From positions 1-44,109 of the forward strand of contig CAUYXJ010000013.1 of the NCBI GenBank assembly GCA_963577065.1: DNA of 44,109 bases, read 5' to 3'. The notes under the pieces were generated by a model that was given only the letters and a program-made list of their open reading frames with translations, did no database searches and had not been told where the DNA came from. Made by a program: the position numbers and the translations under genes. Within the stretch, counting starts at the first letter, position 1; every line of letters starts with the position of its first letter. This document shows positions 1 to 14,000 of the stretch, one piece after another. This stretch comes from CAUYXJ01 sp963577065. Lineage in GTDB: Bacteria > Chloroflexota > Dehalococcoidia > Tepidiformales > Tepidiformaceae.

Positions 1-839
1 AGGCCGCGATGGCGAACGGCCTCGCGCAGATCGCACCCGGGGAGCGCGAACCGCTGCGCGCGAGCACCGAAGGCGTAGGCGATCTCCTCGCCGCCGCGTT
101 CGCGGGCGAGCCCCGGCACATCATCATCGGCGTCGGCGGCAGTGCGACGAGCGACGGGGGTTCGGGCATGGCCCGAGCCCTCGGCGCCCGTCTCCGGGAC
201 GGCGGCGGGCGGGACCTCGCGCCCGGCGCCGCCCCGCTGGCAGAGCTCGAGCGGATCGACTGGGAGCGACCGCCCACCGTCGCCGAAGCAGAAGTCCTGA
301 TCGCGACCGACGTCACGAATCCGCTCGTCGGACCCCAAGGGGCGGCGGCGGTCTTCGGGCCGCAGAAGGGCGCCTCGCCCGCGGATGTCGAGGAGATCGA
401 GGCGGCGCTGCAGCGCTACGCGAACGTCGTCCATCGCTCACTCGGAATCGAGATCGCAGGAATCGCCGGTGGGGGCGCGGCCGGCGGCCTCGCCGCGGGG
501 CTGGTGGCGTTCCTCGGCGGCCGCATCGTCAGCGGCTTCGAGGTCGTCGCCCAGGCGACGGCTCTCGCGGACCGCCTCCAGCGGGCGGACATCGTGATCA
601 CGGGCGAGGGCACGTTCGACACCCAGTCCCGTCAGGGAAAGACGACCGGCCGACTGCTCGACCTCGCCGCCGAGGCCGGCAAGCCCTGCGTCGTATTGGT
701 GGGCCACGCGACCGGGGCCACCGGCGACGAGGTCCACGCCCTCAGCACGCTCGAACCGGACACCGCCACCTGCTTACGCAACGCCGCCCCCCTCCTGGAG
801 CAGCTCGCGGCTCGATGGGCGGGGTCAGTCCGGGGGTAG
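1..839 (+). CDS. Glycerate 2-kinase (GlxK/GarK family), 3' part, cut by window edge
   Basis: Phosphorylates D-glycerate to a phosphoglycerate with ATP in the cytoplasm, linking glyoxylate or serine breakdown to glycolysis. The frame is open to the left edge, so the N-terminus is missing; the visible part is about 278 residues of a family that is usually about 370-380 long. Recognisable family blocks are the glycine-rich GVGGSATSDGGSG, then TDVTNPLVGPQGA followed by FGPQKGA, and ITGEGTFDTQS with QGKTTGR near the C-terminus. The stop is TAG at 837-839. The last 15 bases overlap the end of the convergent CitE-like gene. The family assignment is secure; which carbon is phosphorylated (2- or 3-) cannot be told from the sequence. 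Confidence 0.9.
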   Translation, partial: AAMANGLAQIAPGEREPLRASTEGVGDLLAAAFAGEPRHIIIGVGGSATSDGGSGMARALGARLRDGGGRDLAPGAAPLAELERIDWERPPTVAEAEVLIATDVTNPLVGPQGAAAVFGPQKGASPADVEEIEAALQRYANVVHRSLGIEIAGIAGGGAAGGLAAGLVAFLGGRIVSGFEVVAQATALADRLQRADIVITGEGTFDTQSRQGKTTGRLLDLAAEAGKPCVVLVGHATGATGDEVHALSTLEPDTATCLRNAAPLLEQLAARWAGSVRG

Positions 840-1646
840 CGCGCGCTCGATCGTCTGCCGCGCCTTGCGCGCGCGGTACGCGTCAACGACGGCACCCGCG
901 CGCCGCCCGACCCACGAGCCACTCTCGCGCGACTCGTACGCCTCGAGATCGGCACGTGCGCGCTTCGCCGCTGTCGGCGTCGGCGTGAACACATCGTTGG
1001 CCACGGGCACGAGCTGGGGCTCGTCCAGCAGAGCGCCAGCGAAACCGTAGTTCGCCATCTCCCGCAGCTCGAGTGAGCTGCCATCGATAAGGGCGATCCC
1101 GTCGCAAGCGGCAGCAGCGGCGATCACCGCCCCGCGGGCGTAGGCGAGACGCGCGCCCTTCTCCTCGACGCGCGCTCCGACATCTCGCGCGAAGGCGTCG
1201 GAGGCGAGCACCAGCCCGGCCGTGCGGGGTGCGGCGGCGAGGCTCTCGGAGGCGCGCAAGAGCCCGCGCGCGGTATCGATTACGGGAAAGAGGGCGACAT
1301 CGCCCGGCTCGATGTCACGCGTGTATTCGAATTCGCGCAGCAAGACCGCGAGATCGCGCACGTCCTGGGGCTCGGCGCAGTACGGCAACAGTACCGCCCG
1401 CAGCTGCAGACTGACCACCGCCTCCAGGTCGCCGCGGGCGAGCTGGGTGCGGGGGTGGTTGACCGCGACGATCGCGACCTTCTCGGCGGCGGCGACTGCC
1501 TGGACCGCCTCGGCAACGCGAACGCGGAGGTCCGCAATCGGTTCGGCCTCATCGGTCAGCGAGAGGAGGACTGCATCGGCATCGGATTCGAGCGCTGCCC
1601 CGAGGCCATCCCCAGGCACCGCGCGAAGGATGCTGCGAAGGCGCAC
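825..1646 (-). CDS. HpcH/HpaI aldolase / citrate lyase beta-subunit (CitE)-like protein, divergent
   Basis: Resembles the CitE/HpcH TIM-barrel family, whose members cleave citryl-CoA, malyl-CoA or similar substrates using a divalent metal. The opening (RSILRAVPGDGLGAAL, then DADAVLLSLTDE) aligns with the family's 'RSxLFVPG...GADaVxlDLED', but the DLED acids read SLTD. The metal-binding 'IETARG' reads IDTARG and the 'GxxDLaxDLG' stretch reads ASDAFARDVG. The C-terminal 'AIHPxQv' is replaced by LLDEPQLV. The product has 273 residues, normal for the family. It starts with GTG directly after the stop of the upstream DinB-like gene (TAG then GTG), so the two are probably cotranscribed. The substitutions suggest altered or lost lyase activity; the substrate is unknown. 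Confidence 0.72.
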   Translation of the reverse strand: MRLRSILRAVPGDGLGAALESDADAVLLSLTDEAEPIADLRVRVAEAVQAVAAAEKVAIVAVNHPRTQLARGDLEAVVSLQLRAVLLPYCAEPQDVRDLAVLLREFEYTRDIEPGDVALFPVIDTARGLLRASESLAAAPRTAGLVLASDAFARDVGARVEEKGARLAYARGAVIAAAAACDGIALIDGSSLELREMANYGFAGALLDEPQLVPVANDVFTPTPTAAKRARADLEAYESRESGSWVGRRAGAVVDAYRARKARQTIERALPPD

Positions 1647-2183
1647 CTAGGCGTTGCCACCGATCGTCGCCCCGACGACGACCTCGGGGTGGACCGCCGC
1701 GAGGTGGATGTCACCGCGCAGGCCCATCACCCCTTGCAGGTGGTCGAGCGCGTGGCGGTAGACCACTTCGGCGATCCAGCGGCAGGTGAGCGGCCCCCAG
1801 CGCGTATCGCGCCGCAGCCGCGTCCAGGTGACATCGTCGAGGTCGCGGAAGACCTCGAACTCCTCGTCGCGGAGGCGGCCGAGCTCGGAAACGAACTCGC
1901 CGAGCTCCTGGGCGGGATCGTAACGTTCGGCCTGCCAGGAGCGGCGGCTGTAGTCAACCGGATCGAGCATATCGGGCACGCTCGCCCACCGCAGGAGGGG
2001 CAGGTAGACCTGCGCCTCCATATCCACCAGGTGGGCCACGTGCTGATGGATGGACCACTCGTCGGCGCTTGGCGCCCAGAGGTACTGCTGCTGCGGCAGC
2101 CCGCGTACGGCCCAGGCAAGGTCATCGGTGGTCGCGCGAAGCCGGGCGATCAGCTCAGTGCGGTAGTCCGAGGTGGCACTCAC
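1647..2183 (-). CDS. DinB-like (YfiT/DinB superfamily) metal-binding protein
   Basis: A 178-residue four-helix-bundle protein of the DinB superfamily. The three-histidine metal site is visible: WSIHQHVAHLVDME in the second helix, and RHALDHLQG near the C-terminus carrying the usual HxxxH. Family members include thiol-dependent (bacillithiol or mycothiol) transferases and proteins with unknown substrates, so no reaction can be given. The start is GTG at 2181-2183; I see no Shine-Dalgarno, but TATACT lies 8 nt upstream, so a leaderless mRNA is plausible. The gene is followed without a gap by the CitE-like gene. Confidence 0.8.
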   Translation of the reverse strand: MSATSDYRTELIARLRATTDDLAWAVRGLPQQQYLWAPSADEWSIHQHVAHLVDMEAQVYLPLLRWASVPDMLDPVDYSRRSWQAERYDPAQELGEFVSELGRLRDEEFEVFRDLDDVTWTRLRRDTRWGPLTCRWIAEVVYRHALDHLQGVMGLRGDIHLAAVHPEVVVGATIGGNA

Positions 2184-2581
2184 GGCTTCCGAGTATAGCT
2201 ATACAGCTCGCTTCGCTCGATCCCCACCCCGCCGGCCTTCCAGCTCGCTGCGCTCGTGCCCCACCTCCCAGCCCCGCCCGCGCTCGTCTGCTGCGTCTGC
2301 GCGGCCTTTCGGCCGCTCCATCTCCGCGCTCGCTTTGCGTTCCAGCTCGCTTCGCTCGATCCCACCCCGCGAGCCCCACCCGCGCTCGCCTGCTGGCTAT
2401 ACAGCTCGCTTCGCTCGGTCCCCTCCCCGCCAGCCCCGCCCGCGCTCGTCTGCTGCGTCTGCGCGGCCTCTCGGCCGCTTCGCCTCCGCGTTCGCTTTGT
2501 GGCTTATGAGCTCGCTGCGCTCGGTCCCCAGTTGGCAGGCTCGCCCCACCAACGGCCAAGAGCCAACGGCCAACCGCCTCG
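2184..2581. repeat. Intergenic block of imperfect palindromic repeats
   Basis: About 400 bases without a credible gene. The palindrome-like core CTCGCTTCGCTCG (or CTCGCTGCGCTCG) occurs five times, beginning near 2206, 2243, 2346, 2405 and 2511. A second hairpin, GCGGCC-TTTC/TCTC-GGCCGC, occurs at 2301-2316 and 2464-2479. The stretch around 2241-2337 returns around 2403-2500 with an offset of about 163 bases, so the block looks like a duplicated composite unit. The direct repeat CCAACGGCCAA occurs twice near 2550 and 2564. The open frames here are low-complexity Arg/Ser/Pro translations of the repeat and I leave them out. Confidence 0.75.
2192..2197 (-). promoter_or_regulatory. Candidate -10 box of the DinB-like gene
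   Basis: TATACT on the minus strand ends 8 nt before the GTG start. It forms part of a 12-base perfect palindrome (GTATAGCTATAC, 2193-2204). No good -35 is visible at 16-18 nt. This fits the leaderless pattern seen at several genes in the window. Confidence 0.4.
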
Positions 2582-4468
2582 TCAGACCAGTTCGAGCGGT
2601 TCGCCTTCGAAGGTCTTCGAGCCGCGCCGCAGCTCGATCAGCTCCCCGACCTTGGAGACGCAGTCGCCCACGGGTACGTCCTGGACGCCGCAGACGTTGC
2701 AGGCGCCGTGGTGGCAATCACCCACCGTGTGCTCGCGGAAGACGTCCCGCCACTGGCCGCGCAGATAGCTCTTGTTCACGCCGCTCCCGACGTGGTCCCA
2801 GGGGAGCGGGGCGAACGTGTCCCACTCGCGGTGGGCGAACCAGTCGCCGTCGACACCGGCCGCCGCGAAGGCGTCGGCCCACACCCCGGGCCGGAAGTGC
2901 TCGCCCCAGGCATCGAAAGTGGCGCCCCCGCGCCAGGCCTGCTCCACGGCCTCAGCGACCCGCCGGTCTCCGCGGCTGAGGATCGCCTCGACGCGGCTAT
3001 CGGCGGGGTCGTTCCAGCTGAAGTCGACGCCCGCCTCGCGACAACCTTCCTTGAGGAGCCGGTGCTTCGGCGTGAGCTCATCCGCACTGTCCTGGCGGGC
3101 CCACTGAAAGGGCGTGTGGGGCTTCGGCACATGGTTGCTCGTGCTGACGCGGACCTTCGAGCGGTTGCCCACGTGCTCGCGCCCGATCTCTTTCACGCGG
3201 CGGCCCATGTCCACGATTCCGGCAACGTCGTCGAGCGTCTCCGAAGGAAGGCCGACCATGAAGTACATCTTGATGCTGGTCCAGCCGCGGGCGAAGGCGT
3301 TCGAGGCGGCGCCGAGGAGGTCGTCCTCACTCACGAGCTTGTTGATCGCGTTGCGCAGGCGCTGACTGCCCGCCTCGGGGGCGAGCGTGAGCGAATGCTT
3401 CTTGCCCTTCGCAATCGCGTTCGCCACGTCGACCGAGAAGCTGTCGACACGCGTGCTGGGCAGCGAGATCTTGAGGTCGGGGAACGTCTCGGTAAGGGCA
3501 TCGACCATCGGCACGATGCGGCTATGGTCGGTCGTGCTGAGCGAGAGCAGCGAAAGCTCCTCGTAGCCCGTGTTCGCGAGCAGCTGGCGGGTCGCTTCTA
3601 CGACCTCCTCGGGGCTGCGTTCCCGTGTGGGGCGATAGATCATCCCGGCCTGGCAGAAGCGGCAGCCCTGGGTGCAGCCGCGCTGAATCTCGACCACCGC
3701 GCGGTCGTGGACGGTCTGCAGGAACGGCACAATCGGCTTCACGAGGGCAGGCGGCAGCTGCTCGACGACGCGCCGCTGGATGACGGGCAGGGCCGCCGCA
3801 TCGGTGGGCTCGAGCGCGGCGAAATGGCCCTCATCGTCGTAATGCGCTTCGTAGAAGGCGGGGACATACACGCCGGGCATCCCCAGCAGGTCCCGCAGCC
3901 GCTCGCGCCGCGGCGTCCCTTCGCGCTTCCAGGTACGGACGAGGTCGGCGAGGTCCAGGATCGCGTCCTCGCCTTCGCCCAAGACGAACGCATCGATGAA
4001 CGGCGCAAGCGGCTCGGGGTTGAAGGCGCAGCTCCCGCCCGCGATCACGATCGGGTCGTCTTCCCGGCGCAGCTCAGAGCGGAGCGCGATCCCGGCGAGG
4101 TCGAGCATGTTGAGGATGTTCGTATACGTCAGCTCGTACTGGAGGGTGAAGCCGAGGAGGTCGAATTCGCGCAGGGGGTGACGCGTCTCCAGGCTCCAGA
4201 GGGGCAGCGCCTCGCGGCGCATCTCCGCCTCCATGTCCGGCCAGGGCGCGAAGGCACGTTCGCAGAGGACGTCGGGCTTGGCGTTGAGGAGGTCGTAGAG
4301 GATGCCCAGACCCATGTTCGACATGCCGATGTCGTAGGCGTCGGGATAGGCCAAGGCGACGCGGACCGGGGTCGACTCCCAGTCCTTCGTCACCGAGTTC
4401 CACTCGCCCCCCGTGTAGCGACCAGGCTTGGTCACGCGCGCGAGAAGGTGATCAATAGCGACAGTCAT
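2582..4468 (-). CDS. Radical SAM protein, TIGR03960 family (B12-binding-like N-domain)
   Basis: A 628-residue radical SAM protein of the family usually called TIGR03960. Residues ~30-250 resemble the B12-binding-type domain found before radical SAM domains (VALAYPDAYDIGMSNMG; IVIAGGSCAFNPEP). The SAM/[4Fe-4S] motif CTQGCRFC has Cys265, Cys269 and Cys272. The C-terminus has a second cysteine cluster (CHHGACNVCG). The substrate is unknown. In many bacteria this gene sits beside a TIGR03936/DUF2344 partner and tRNA- or ribosome-related genes; here no such partner is next to it. ATG at 4468 fits the family N-terminus. A TACCAT box at 4513-4518 on the minus strand could be the -10, giving a leader of roughly 40 nt. 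Confidence 0.88.
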   Translation of the reverse strand: MTVAIDHLLARVTKPGRYTGGEWNSVTKDWESTPVRVALAYPDAYDIGMSNMGLGILYDLLNAKPDVLCERAFAPWPDMEAEMRREALPLWSLETRHPLREFDLLGFTLQYELTYTNILNMLDLAGIALRSELRREDDPIVIAGGSCAFNPEPLAPFIDAFVLGEGEDAILDLADLVRTWKREGTPRRERLRDLLGMPGVYVPAFYEAHYDDEGHFAALEPTDAAALPVIQRRVVEQLPPALVKPIVPFLQTVHDRAVVEIQRGCTQGCRFCQAGMIYRPTRERSPEEVVEATRQLLANTGYEELSLLSLSTTDHSRIVPMVDALTETFPDLKISLPSTRVDSFSVDVANAIAKGKKHSLTLAPEAGSQRLRNAINKLVSEDDLLGAASNAFARGWTSIKMYFMVGLPSETLDDVAGIVDMGRRVKEIGREHVGNRSKVRVSTSNHVPKPHTPFQWARQDSADELTPKHRLLKEGCREAGVDFSWNDPADSRVEAILSRGDRRVAEAVEQAWRGGATFDAWGEHFRPGVWADAFAAAGVDGDWFAHREWDTFAPLPWDHVGSGVNKSYLRGQWRDVFREHTVGDCHHGACNVCGVQDVPVGDCVSKVGELIELRRGSKTFEGEPLELV

Positions 4469-4532
4469 CGGCCGTCCTCAGCGCCCCAGCGGTGATTCAT
4501 CGGAGCACTCCCATGGTAGCGGCCCGCGATGT

Positions 4533-4538
4533 TACTGT
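4533..4538 (+). promoter_or_regulatory. Candidate -10 box directly before ispD
   Basis: TACTGT is followed by 7 nt and then the ATG of ispD. No Shine-Dalgarno is present, and no good -35 is seen. It fits the leaderless arrangement found at other starts in the window. Confidence 0.35.
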
Positions 4539-4545
4539 GCGGTCC

Positions 4546-5214
4546 ATGCAGGTCGACGCCGTCGTCGTCGCAGCGGGGCGCTCCAACCGCTTCGGCGGTG
4601 ACGACAAGATCCTCGCCGATCTCTGCGGCCGCCCCGTTCTCGCCTGGTCGCTGACAGCGCTGGCCGCAGCAGAATCGGTTGCGCAAGTCGTCATCGTCGG
4701 GCAGGAGGAGCGCCTCGAGCGCCTCGAGGAGGTCGGCCGCGAGGTGCTCGGCGATTCGCTTCAGAGCGTGATCGCGGGGGGCGCGCGGCGGCGCGATAGC
4801 GTCGAGGCCGGACTCAGGGCCGTCGGCGGAGAGTACGTCGCGATCCACGACGGCGCCCGCCCGCTCGTTACCCCCGCGCTCATCGATGCGTGCGTTTCCG
4901 AAGCTGCGCGGGCAGCCGGCGCGATCCTCGCCGTGCCCGTGACCGATACCGTGAAGGAGGCTCAGGGGCGAACGATCGTGGGCAGCCCCGATCGGCGACG
5001 CCTGTGGGCCGCGCAAACGCCACAAGTGGTGCGGCGCGAGGGCTGGCTCACGGCCGCAGCACTCTCGGATGAAGACGCCACCGACGACGCGGCGATGCTC
5101 GCACGCCTCGGGCTGGAGGTTCGGATCGTCGAGGGTGACCCCGCGAACAGCAAGGTCACGCGCCCGCTCGACCTCGTCCTCGCGCGGGAATTACTGCACG
5201 AACGGGGGTGCTGA
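4546..5214 (+). CDS. ispD: 2-C-methyl-D-erythritol 4-phosphate cytidylyltransferase
   Basis: Third step of the MEP isoprenoid pathway: couples MEP with CTP to CDP-methylerythritol in the cytoplasm. The nucleotide-binding start VVAAGRSNRFGGDDK, the internal HDGARPLV, PVTDTVKEA, LWAAQTPQ and the C-terminal GDPANSKVT are all family blocks. I use the ATG at 4546 (222 residues) instead of the upstream ATG at 4492, because the family begins with the hydrophobic strand right before AAG. The stop overlaps the ispF start by one base (TGATG), so the two are translationally coupled. Divergent from the TIGR03960 gene with 77 bases between. Confidence 0.95.
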   Translation: MQVDAVVVAAGRSNRFGGDDKILADLCGRPVLAWSLTALAAAESVAQVVIVGQEERLERLEEVGREVLGDSLQSVIAGGARRRDSVEAGLRAVGGEYVAIHDGARPLVTPALIDACVSEAARAAGAILAVPVTDTVKEAQGRTIVGSPDRRRLWAAQTPQVVRREGWLTAAALSDEDATDDAAMLARLGLEVRIVEGDPANSKVTRPLDLVLARELLHERGC

Positions 5215-5696
5215 TGCGGGTCGGGATGGGCGAGGACCTGCACCGGATCGACCCCGCGCGCCCGCTCGTACTGGGCGGAGTCACGATCGAGGGCGCGCCC
5301 GGTCTCGCCGGCCACAGCGATGCGGACGTGCTCCTCCACGCGATCACCGACGCGGTCCTCGGGGCCGCCGCCCTGGGCGACCTGGGCACGCACTTCCCCA
5401 GCTCGGAACCGCGCTGGCAGGGCGCGGCCAGCGCTCCGTTTCTGCAGCACGCGCTCGGCCTCGCGCGCGAAGCCGGCTGGGCCCTGGGGAACATCGACGC
5501 GACCATCCGCGCCGAGCGGCCACGGTTGGCCGAACATCTCAGCGCCATTCGTGAGAGCGTCGCCTCGCTTGCGGAAACCGAGGTCGGGCGGGTAAGCGTG
5601 AAGGCGAAGAGCGCCGAAGGGCTGGACGCTGTCGGGCGGGGCGAGGCGATCGCCGCGACGGCGGTCGTCCTCCTCGAGGCGGCGCCTGCAGGCTGA
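5214..5696 (+). CDS. ispF: 2-C-methyl-D-erythritol 2,4-cyclodiphosphate synthase
   Basis: Converts CDP-methylerythritol 2-phosphate to the cyclic diphosphate in the MEP pathway; normally a trimer with one zinc per active site. The metal ligands are visible as Asp8 and His10 (MGEDLHR) and the histidine of the GHSDADVLLHA block. The C-terminal KAKSAEGLDAVGRGEAIA is the conserved CDP-binding end. It has 160 residues, normal for the family. I chose the ATG at 5214 because MRVGMGED matches the family N-terminus. It overlaps the last base of ispD, and the order ispD-ispF is the common operon order. Confidence 0.96.
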   Translation: MRVGMGEDLHRIDPARPLVLGGVTIEGAPGLAGHSDADVLLHAITDAVLGAAALGDLGTHFPSSEPRWQGAASAPFLQHALGLAREAGWALGNIDATIRAERPRLAEHLSAIRESVASLAETEVGRVSVKAKSAEGLDAVGRGEAIAATAVVLLEAAPAG

Positions 5697-5717
5697 GCGT
5701 CCTTGGGGCGTGGTCGG

Positions 5718-6467
5718 CTACCCGCCCAGCAGATCGAGCCGCAAGAGGTCATCGAGCGAGCGCACCTGATGGGAGGCGAGCGCCCAGGCCGGGTCGGGAT
5801 CACGGTCGTTGAGCTTGAGCACCGAATTCATCCCCAGTCCTGCCGCGGGAACGATGTCCTCCGCGTAGGAGTCGCCCACCATCAGGACCTCGCCCGCATC
5901 CATCCCCAACTCCTCGAGCGCGACCTCAAAGACCCGCGGATGGGGCTTCGCGAGTCCGATCTCGCCCGACGTGACCACGACTTCAAAGACCTCAGGCAAT
6001 CCCTGGTCTCGGAGATCGCGTCGGACCAGCGCCGCCGGCAGCGGCCGGGCAGTGACGATGCCGATCCGGAAGCCCCTGGCGGCAAGCCTCGCGACCGTGG
6101 GGGCGGCATCGGCGCAGGCGGCCACATTGAAGTGGCGCAGGGGGATGTGTATTGCGACCCAGATCGCGGCGCACGCTTTCTCGCCCACCACGACGCCGCT
6201 TTCCGAGAGAGTCTCGGCCACGAGCCCCGGGCCGGCGAGCCAGCGCCGCTCCCTTGGATCCGCCGCAGACTGGACCACGGCGACGACCCCCACTTTGGCC
6301 CAAATCCGCCGGATGAGTTCGGCCGCATCGAGCTGCGCGAGTCCCGGCCGCCCGAGCTGCGGCTCGATCTACGCTGCCTGGAGGGCGGTGATCGCGTCCC
6401 AGTGCGGCCGAGGACCCACATCCCAGAGCGTGCGGTCGAGATCGAAGAGCACCGCCCGACCGGTCAC
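5718..6467 (-). pseudogene. HAD-superfamily hydrolase (phosphoglycolate phosphatase-like) broken by in-frame TAG
   Basis: A HAD phosphatase frame runs without a shift from a GTG at 6465-6467 to 5718, except for one amber codon at 6369-6371. Upstream of it lies the catalytic motif I, VLFDLDRTLWD. Downstream are motif II (IVTARPLP), the motif III lysine (GLAKPHPRVFE) and motif IV (VMVGDSYAEDI, read from LMVGDSYAEDI). The TAG follows LQAA and precedes IEPQLG; a single C-to-T change in a CAG (Gln) codon would create it. A product started at the internal GTG (6293) lacks the nucleophilic aspartate and should be inactive as a phosphatase. It may be a recent pseudogene, a sequencing error or, less likely, a readthrough gene. 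It lies just after the rpoC terminator and converges with ispF. Confidence 0.82.
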
Positions 6468-6490
6468 GGCGGGCCACCGGCAGCCGCTGT

Positions 6491-6526
6491 CACGAGAAGG
6501 GGGCCCTTTCGGGCCCCCTTCTCGTG
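6491..6526 (-). terminator. Perfect 16-bp hairpin after rpoC
   Basis: CACGAGAAGGGGGCCC at 6491-6506 and its exact complement at 6511-6526 enclose a 4-base loop. In the minus-strand RNA the loop is GAAA, a GNRA tetraloop. It begins 21 nt after the rpoC stop. There is no clear U-tract, so it may be a processing or 3'-protecting hairpin, or terminate with a factor. Confidence 0.75.
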
Positions 6527-6547
6527 ATGTTGCGATTCCCCGGCAGG

Positions 6548-11030
<4,483 letters not shown>

Positions 11031-11047
<17 letters not shown>

Positions 11048-14000
11048 TAAAGAGATCCTCCGATTCGAATCCGGACAAATTGATGCCGAGCTGTGGCGGA
11101 TCGCTCGATATTTCGTCGCTGAACGAGACGCTCCCATCCTGGTTCGAGACCTCGACCGAAAGGCCCAGGCTCTGGAGCTCCTTCACGAGCACCTTGAACG
11201 ATTCGGGCACGCCCGGTTCGAGGACATCCTCGCCCTTGACGATCGCTTCGTAGGTCTTCACCCGCCCCACGACATCGTCGGACTTCACCGTGAGGAGCTC
11301 CTGGAGGATGTGGGCGGCGCCATAGGCCTCGAGCGCCCAGACTTCCATCTCCCCGAAGCGCTGACCGCCGAACTGGGCCTTGCCACCGAGCGGCTGTTGC
11401 GTGATGAGCGAGTAGGGGCCTGTGCTGCGGGCGTGGATCTTGTCCTCGACTAGGTGGATGAGCTTGAGCATGTAGATGTAGCCGACGGTCACCGGCTGAT
11501 CGAACGGCTGTCCGGTGCGCCCGTCGCAGAGGAGCATCTTGCCGAAGAGCGGGGGCAGAGCACCGGAGGTCGTGAACGCCTTCTGAGCGAGCTCGTCGAG
11601 CTTCTCGATCGTGCTGTCCTTGCGGGGGTTGCTGCCGACCTGCTTGAGCCAGATCTCGAGGCAGGCGCGCTTCGCCGCCCCCTTCTCAAGCTTCCCGAAA
11701 ATCGGGGCAGGATCGTAGCCCTTCTCGCTGAGCCATTTCGTCGCAACCGACTCATCGAAGGCGTAATCGCGCGGATCAACGTAGTAGACCGCGCCGGACT
11801 CAGCGGCGATCCAGGCCCGCGCGAGCGAGTCGTCGAGGTCGTCGTCGTCGGCACCGTCGAAGACCGGGCTCGTGGCGCGGAAGCCGAGCGACTTCGCTGC
11901 CCACCCGAGGTGCGTCTCCAGCACCTGGCCGATATTCATACGGCTGGGAACGCCAATGGGGTTGAGGATGATGTCGACGGGCGTGCCGTCGGGCAGGTAG
12001 GGCAGGTCCTCGCGTGGCAGGATGCGGCTGATCACACCCTTGTTGCCGTGGCGGCCCGCCATCTTGTCGCCTTCGGCGATCTTGCGGCGTTGGGCCGTGC
12101 TCACCCGTACGAGCTTGTTCACACCCGCGGGGAGACCTTCGTGGTCTTCGCGGCTGAAGACGCGCACGTCGATGACCTTGCCTCGCTCGCCGTGGGGGAG
12201 GCGCAGGCTGGTGTCCTTCACTTCGCGCGCCTTCTCACCGAAGATTGCGCGCAGCAGCTTCTCCTCAGCTGTCAGCTCGGTCTCGCCCTTGGGCGTGATC
12301 TTGCCGACGAGGATGTCCCCTTCGCGCACCTCAGCGCCGATGCGGATGATTCCTTCTTCGTCGAGGTCCGCGAGCGCCTCTTCGCCGACGTTGGGGATGT
12401 CGCGGGTGATCTCTTCGGCACCGAGCTTGGTGTCGCGCGCTTCGATCTCGTGCTTCTCGATATGGATCGACGTGAAGTTGTCCTCACGCACGAGGTTCTG
12501 GCTGATGATGATCGCGTCCTCGAAGTTGTAGCCCTCCCAGCTCATGAAGGCACAGAGCACGTTCTGCCCGAGGGCGAGCTCGCCACCTTCCGTGCTGGAG
12601 CTGTCGACGAGGGGCTGACCTTCCTCGACACGCTCGCCGTTGAACACCAATGGACGCTGGTTGAGGCAGGTGCCCTGGTTCGACCGCTGGAACTTCACCA
12701 GGTGAATCGTCTGCGTGCCGAGCTTCGGATCGTCATATTTGATCGTGATCTGCGTGCCCGAGGCCTCGGTGACGGCGCCCTCACCCAGGGCGACGATGAC
12801 GTGGCCGCTATCGATCGCCGCACGCGCCTCCATGCCCGTGCCCACCAGCGGCGCCTGGGGCCGTACCAGCGGCACCGCCTGTCGCTGCATGTTCGAACCC
12901 ATCAGCGCGCGGTTGGCGTCGTCGTGCTCCAGGAAAGGGATGAGCGAGGCCGCGACCGACACCATCTGCTTCGGGGAGACGTCAAGGAAGTCGATGTCGT
13001 GGGGCGCCACCATCTTGAACTCTTCGTTGGCACGCACTTCGACGCGGTCTTCGAGCAGGCGGCCGTCGTCTCCGATCTTCGTGTTGGCCTGCCCGACCAC
13101 GAAATGATCCTCCTCGTCTGCCGTGAGGTAGGTCACCTGATCGCTGATGACGGCGTGAATGGGTACGGGCTGCCCCGCCTTCGCGAGCTTCGTCGCCGCG
13201 TGCTTGTCGACGATAGTGCCAGCTTCGACGATCACGTCGCCGCGCTCATCAATGACCTCTGAGCGGACCTCTTGGCCGATCAGCTTCGGGTCCTCTGGCG
13301 ACATCTCGCCGAAGACGCGGCGGTAGGGCGTCTCGATGAAGCCGAAATCGTCGAGACGGCCGTAGGTCGCGAGCGAGCCGATGAGACCGATGTTCGGCCC
13401 CTCCGGCGTCTCGATCGGGCAAATGCGGCCGTAGTGACTGTGATGCACGTCGCGCACATCGAATCCCGCGCGATCTCGAGAGAGGCCACCGGGGCCGAGG
13501 GCGCTGAGGCGGCGCTTGTGCGTGAGTTCGGCGAGCGGGTTCGTCTGATCCATGAACTGCGACAGCTGGCTGCCGCCGAAGAACTCCTTCATCGCCGCCA
13601 CGACCGGGCGGATGTTGATGAGCGCGCTCGGCGTCGCTTCCTCCGGATCGGTGATCGTCATGCGCTCACGCACCACCCGCTCCATGCGCACGAGGCCCAC
13701 GCGGAACTGCTGCTGGATCAGCTCACCAACGGCACGGATCCGGCGATTGCCGAGGTGGTCGATATCGTCGCTCTGGCCGCGACCCGCGTTCACGTTCACG
13801 AGCTCGCGCATGAGCTCGATGAGGTCGGCCGCGCGCAGCCAGCGCTGGTTCGTCTGGTCGCCGAGACTGAGGCGTTTGTTGAGCTTGTGACGGCCGACGC
13901 GGCCGAGGTCGTAGCGGCGGCGGTTGAAGAAGAGTTGGTTCACCAGCGAGCGCGCGTTCTCGTGCGTCGGCGGATCACCCGGACGGATGCGACGGTAGAA

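Noticed and set aside
2582..4495. Large plus-strand frames opposite the radical SAM, rpoB, rpoC and clpC genes (up to 942 codons)
   Set aside because: They are antisense shadows with low-complexity or His/Arg/Asp-rich translation. The minus-strand proteins have all family motifs.
6369..6371. TAG in the HAD gene as pyrrolysine
   Set aside because: Pyrrolysine is confined to a few lineages and enzymes; the position (after LQAA) is not catalytic and shows no special context. A CAG-to-TAG change is simpler.
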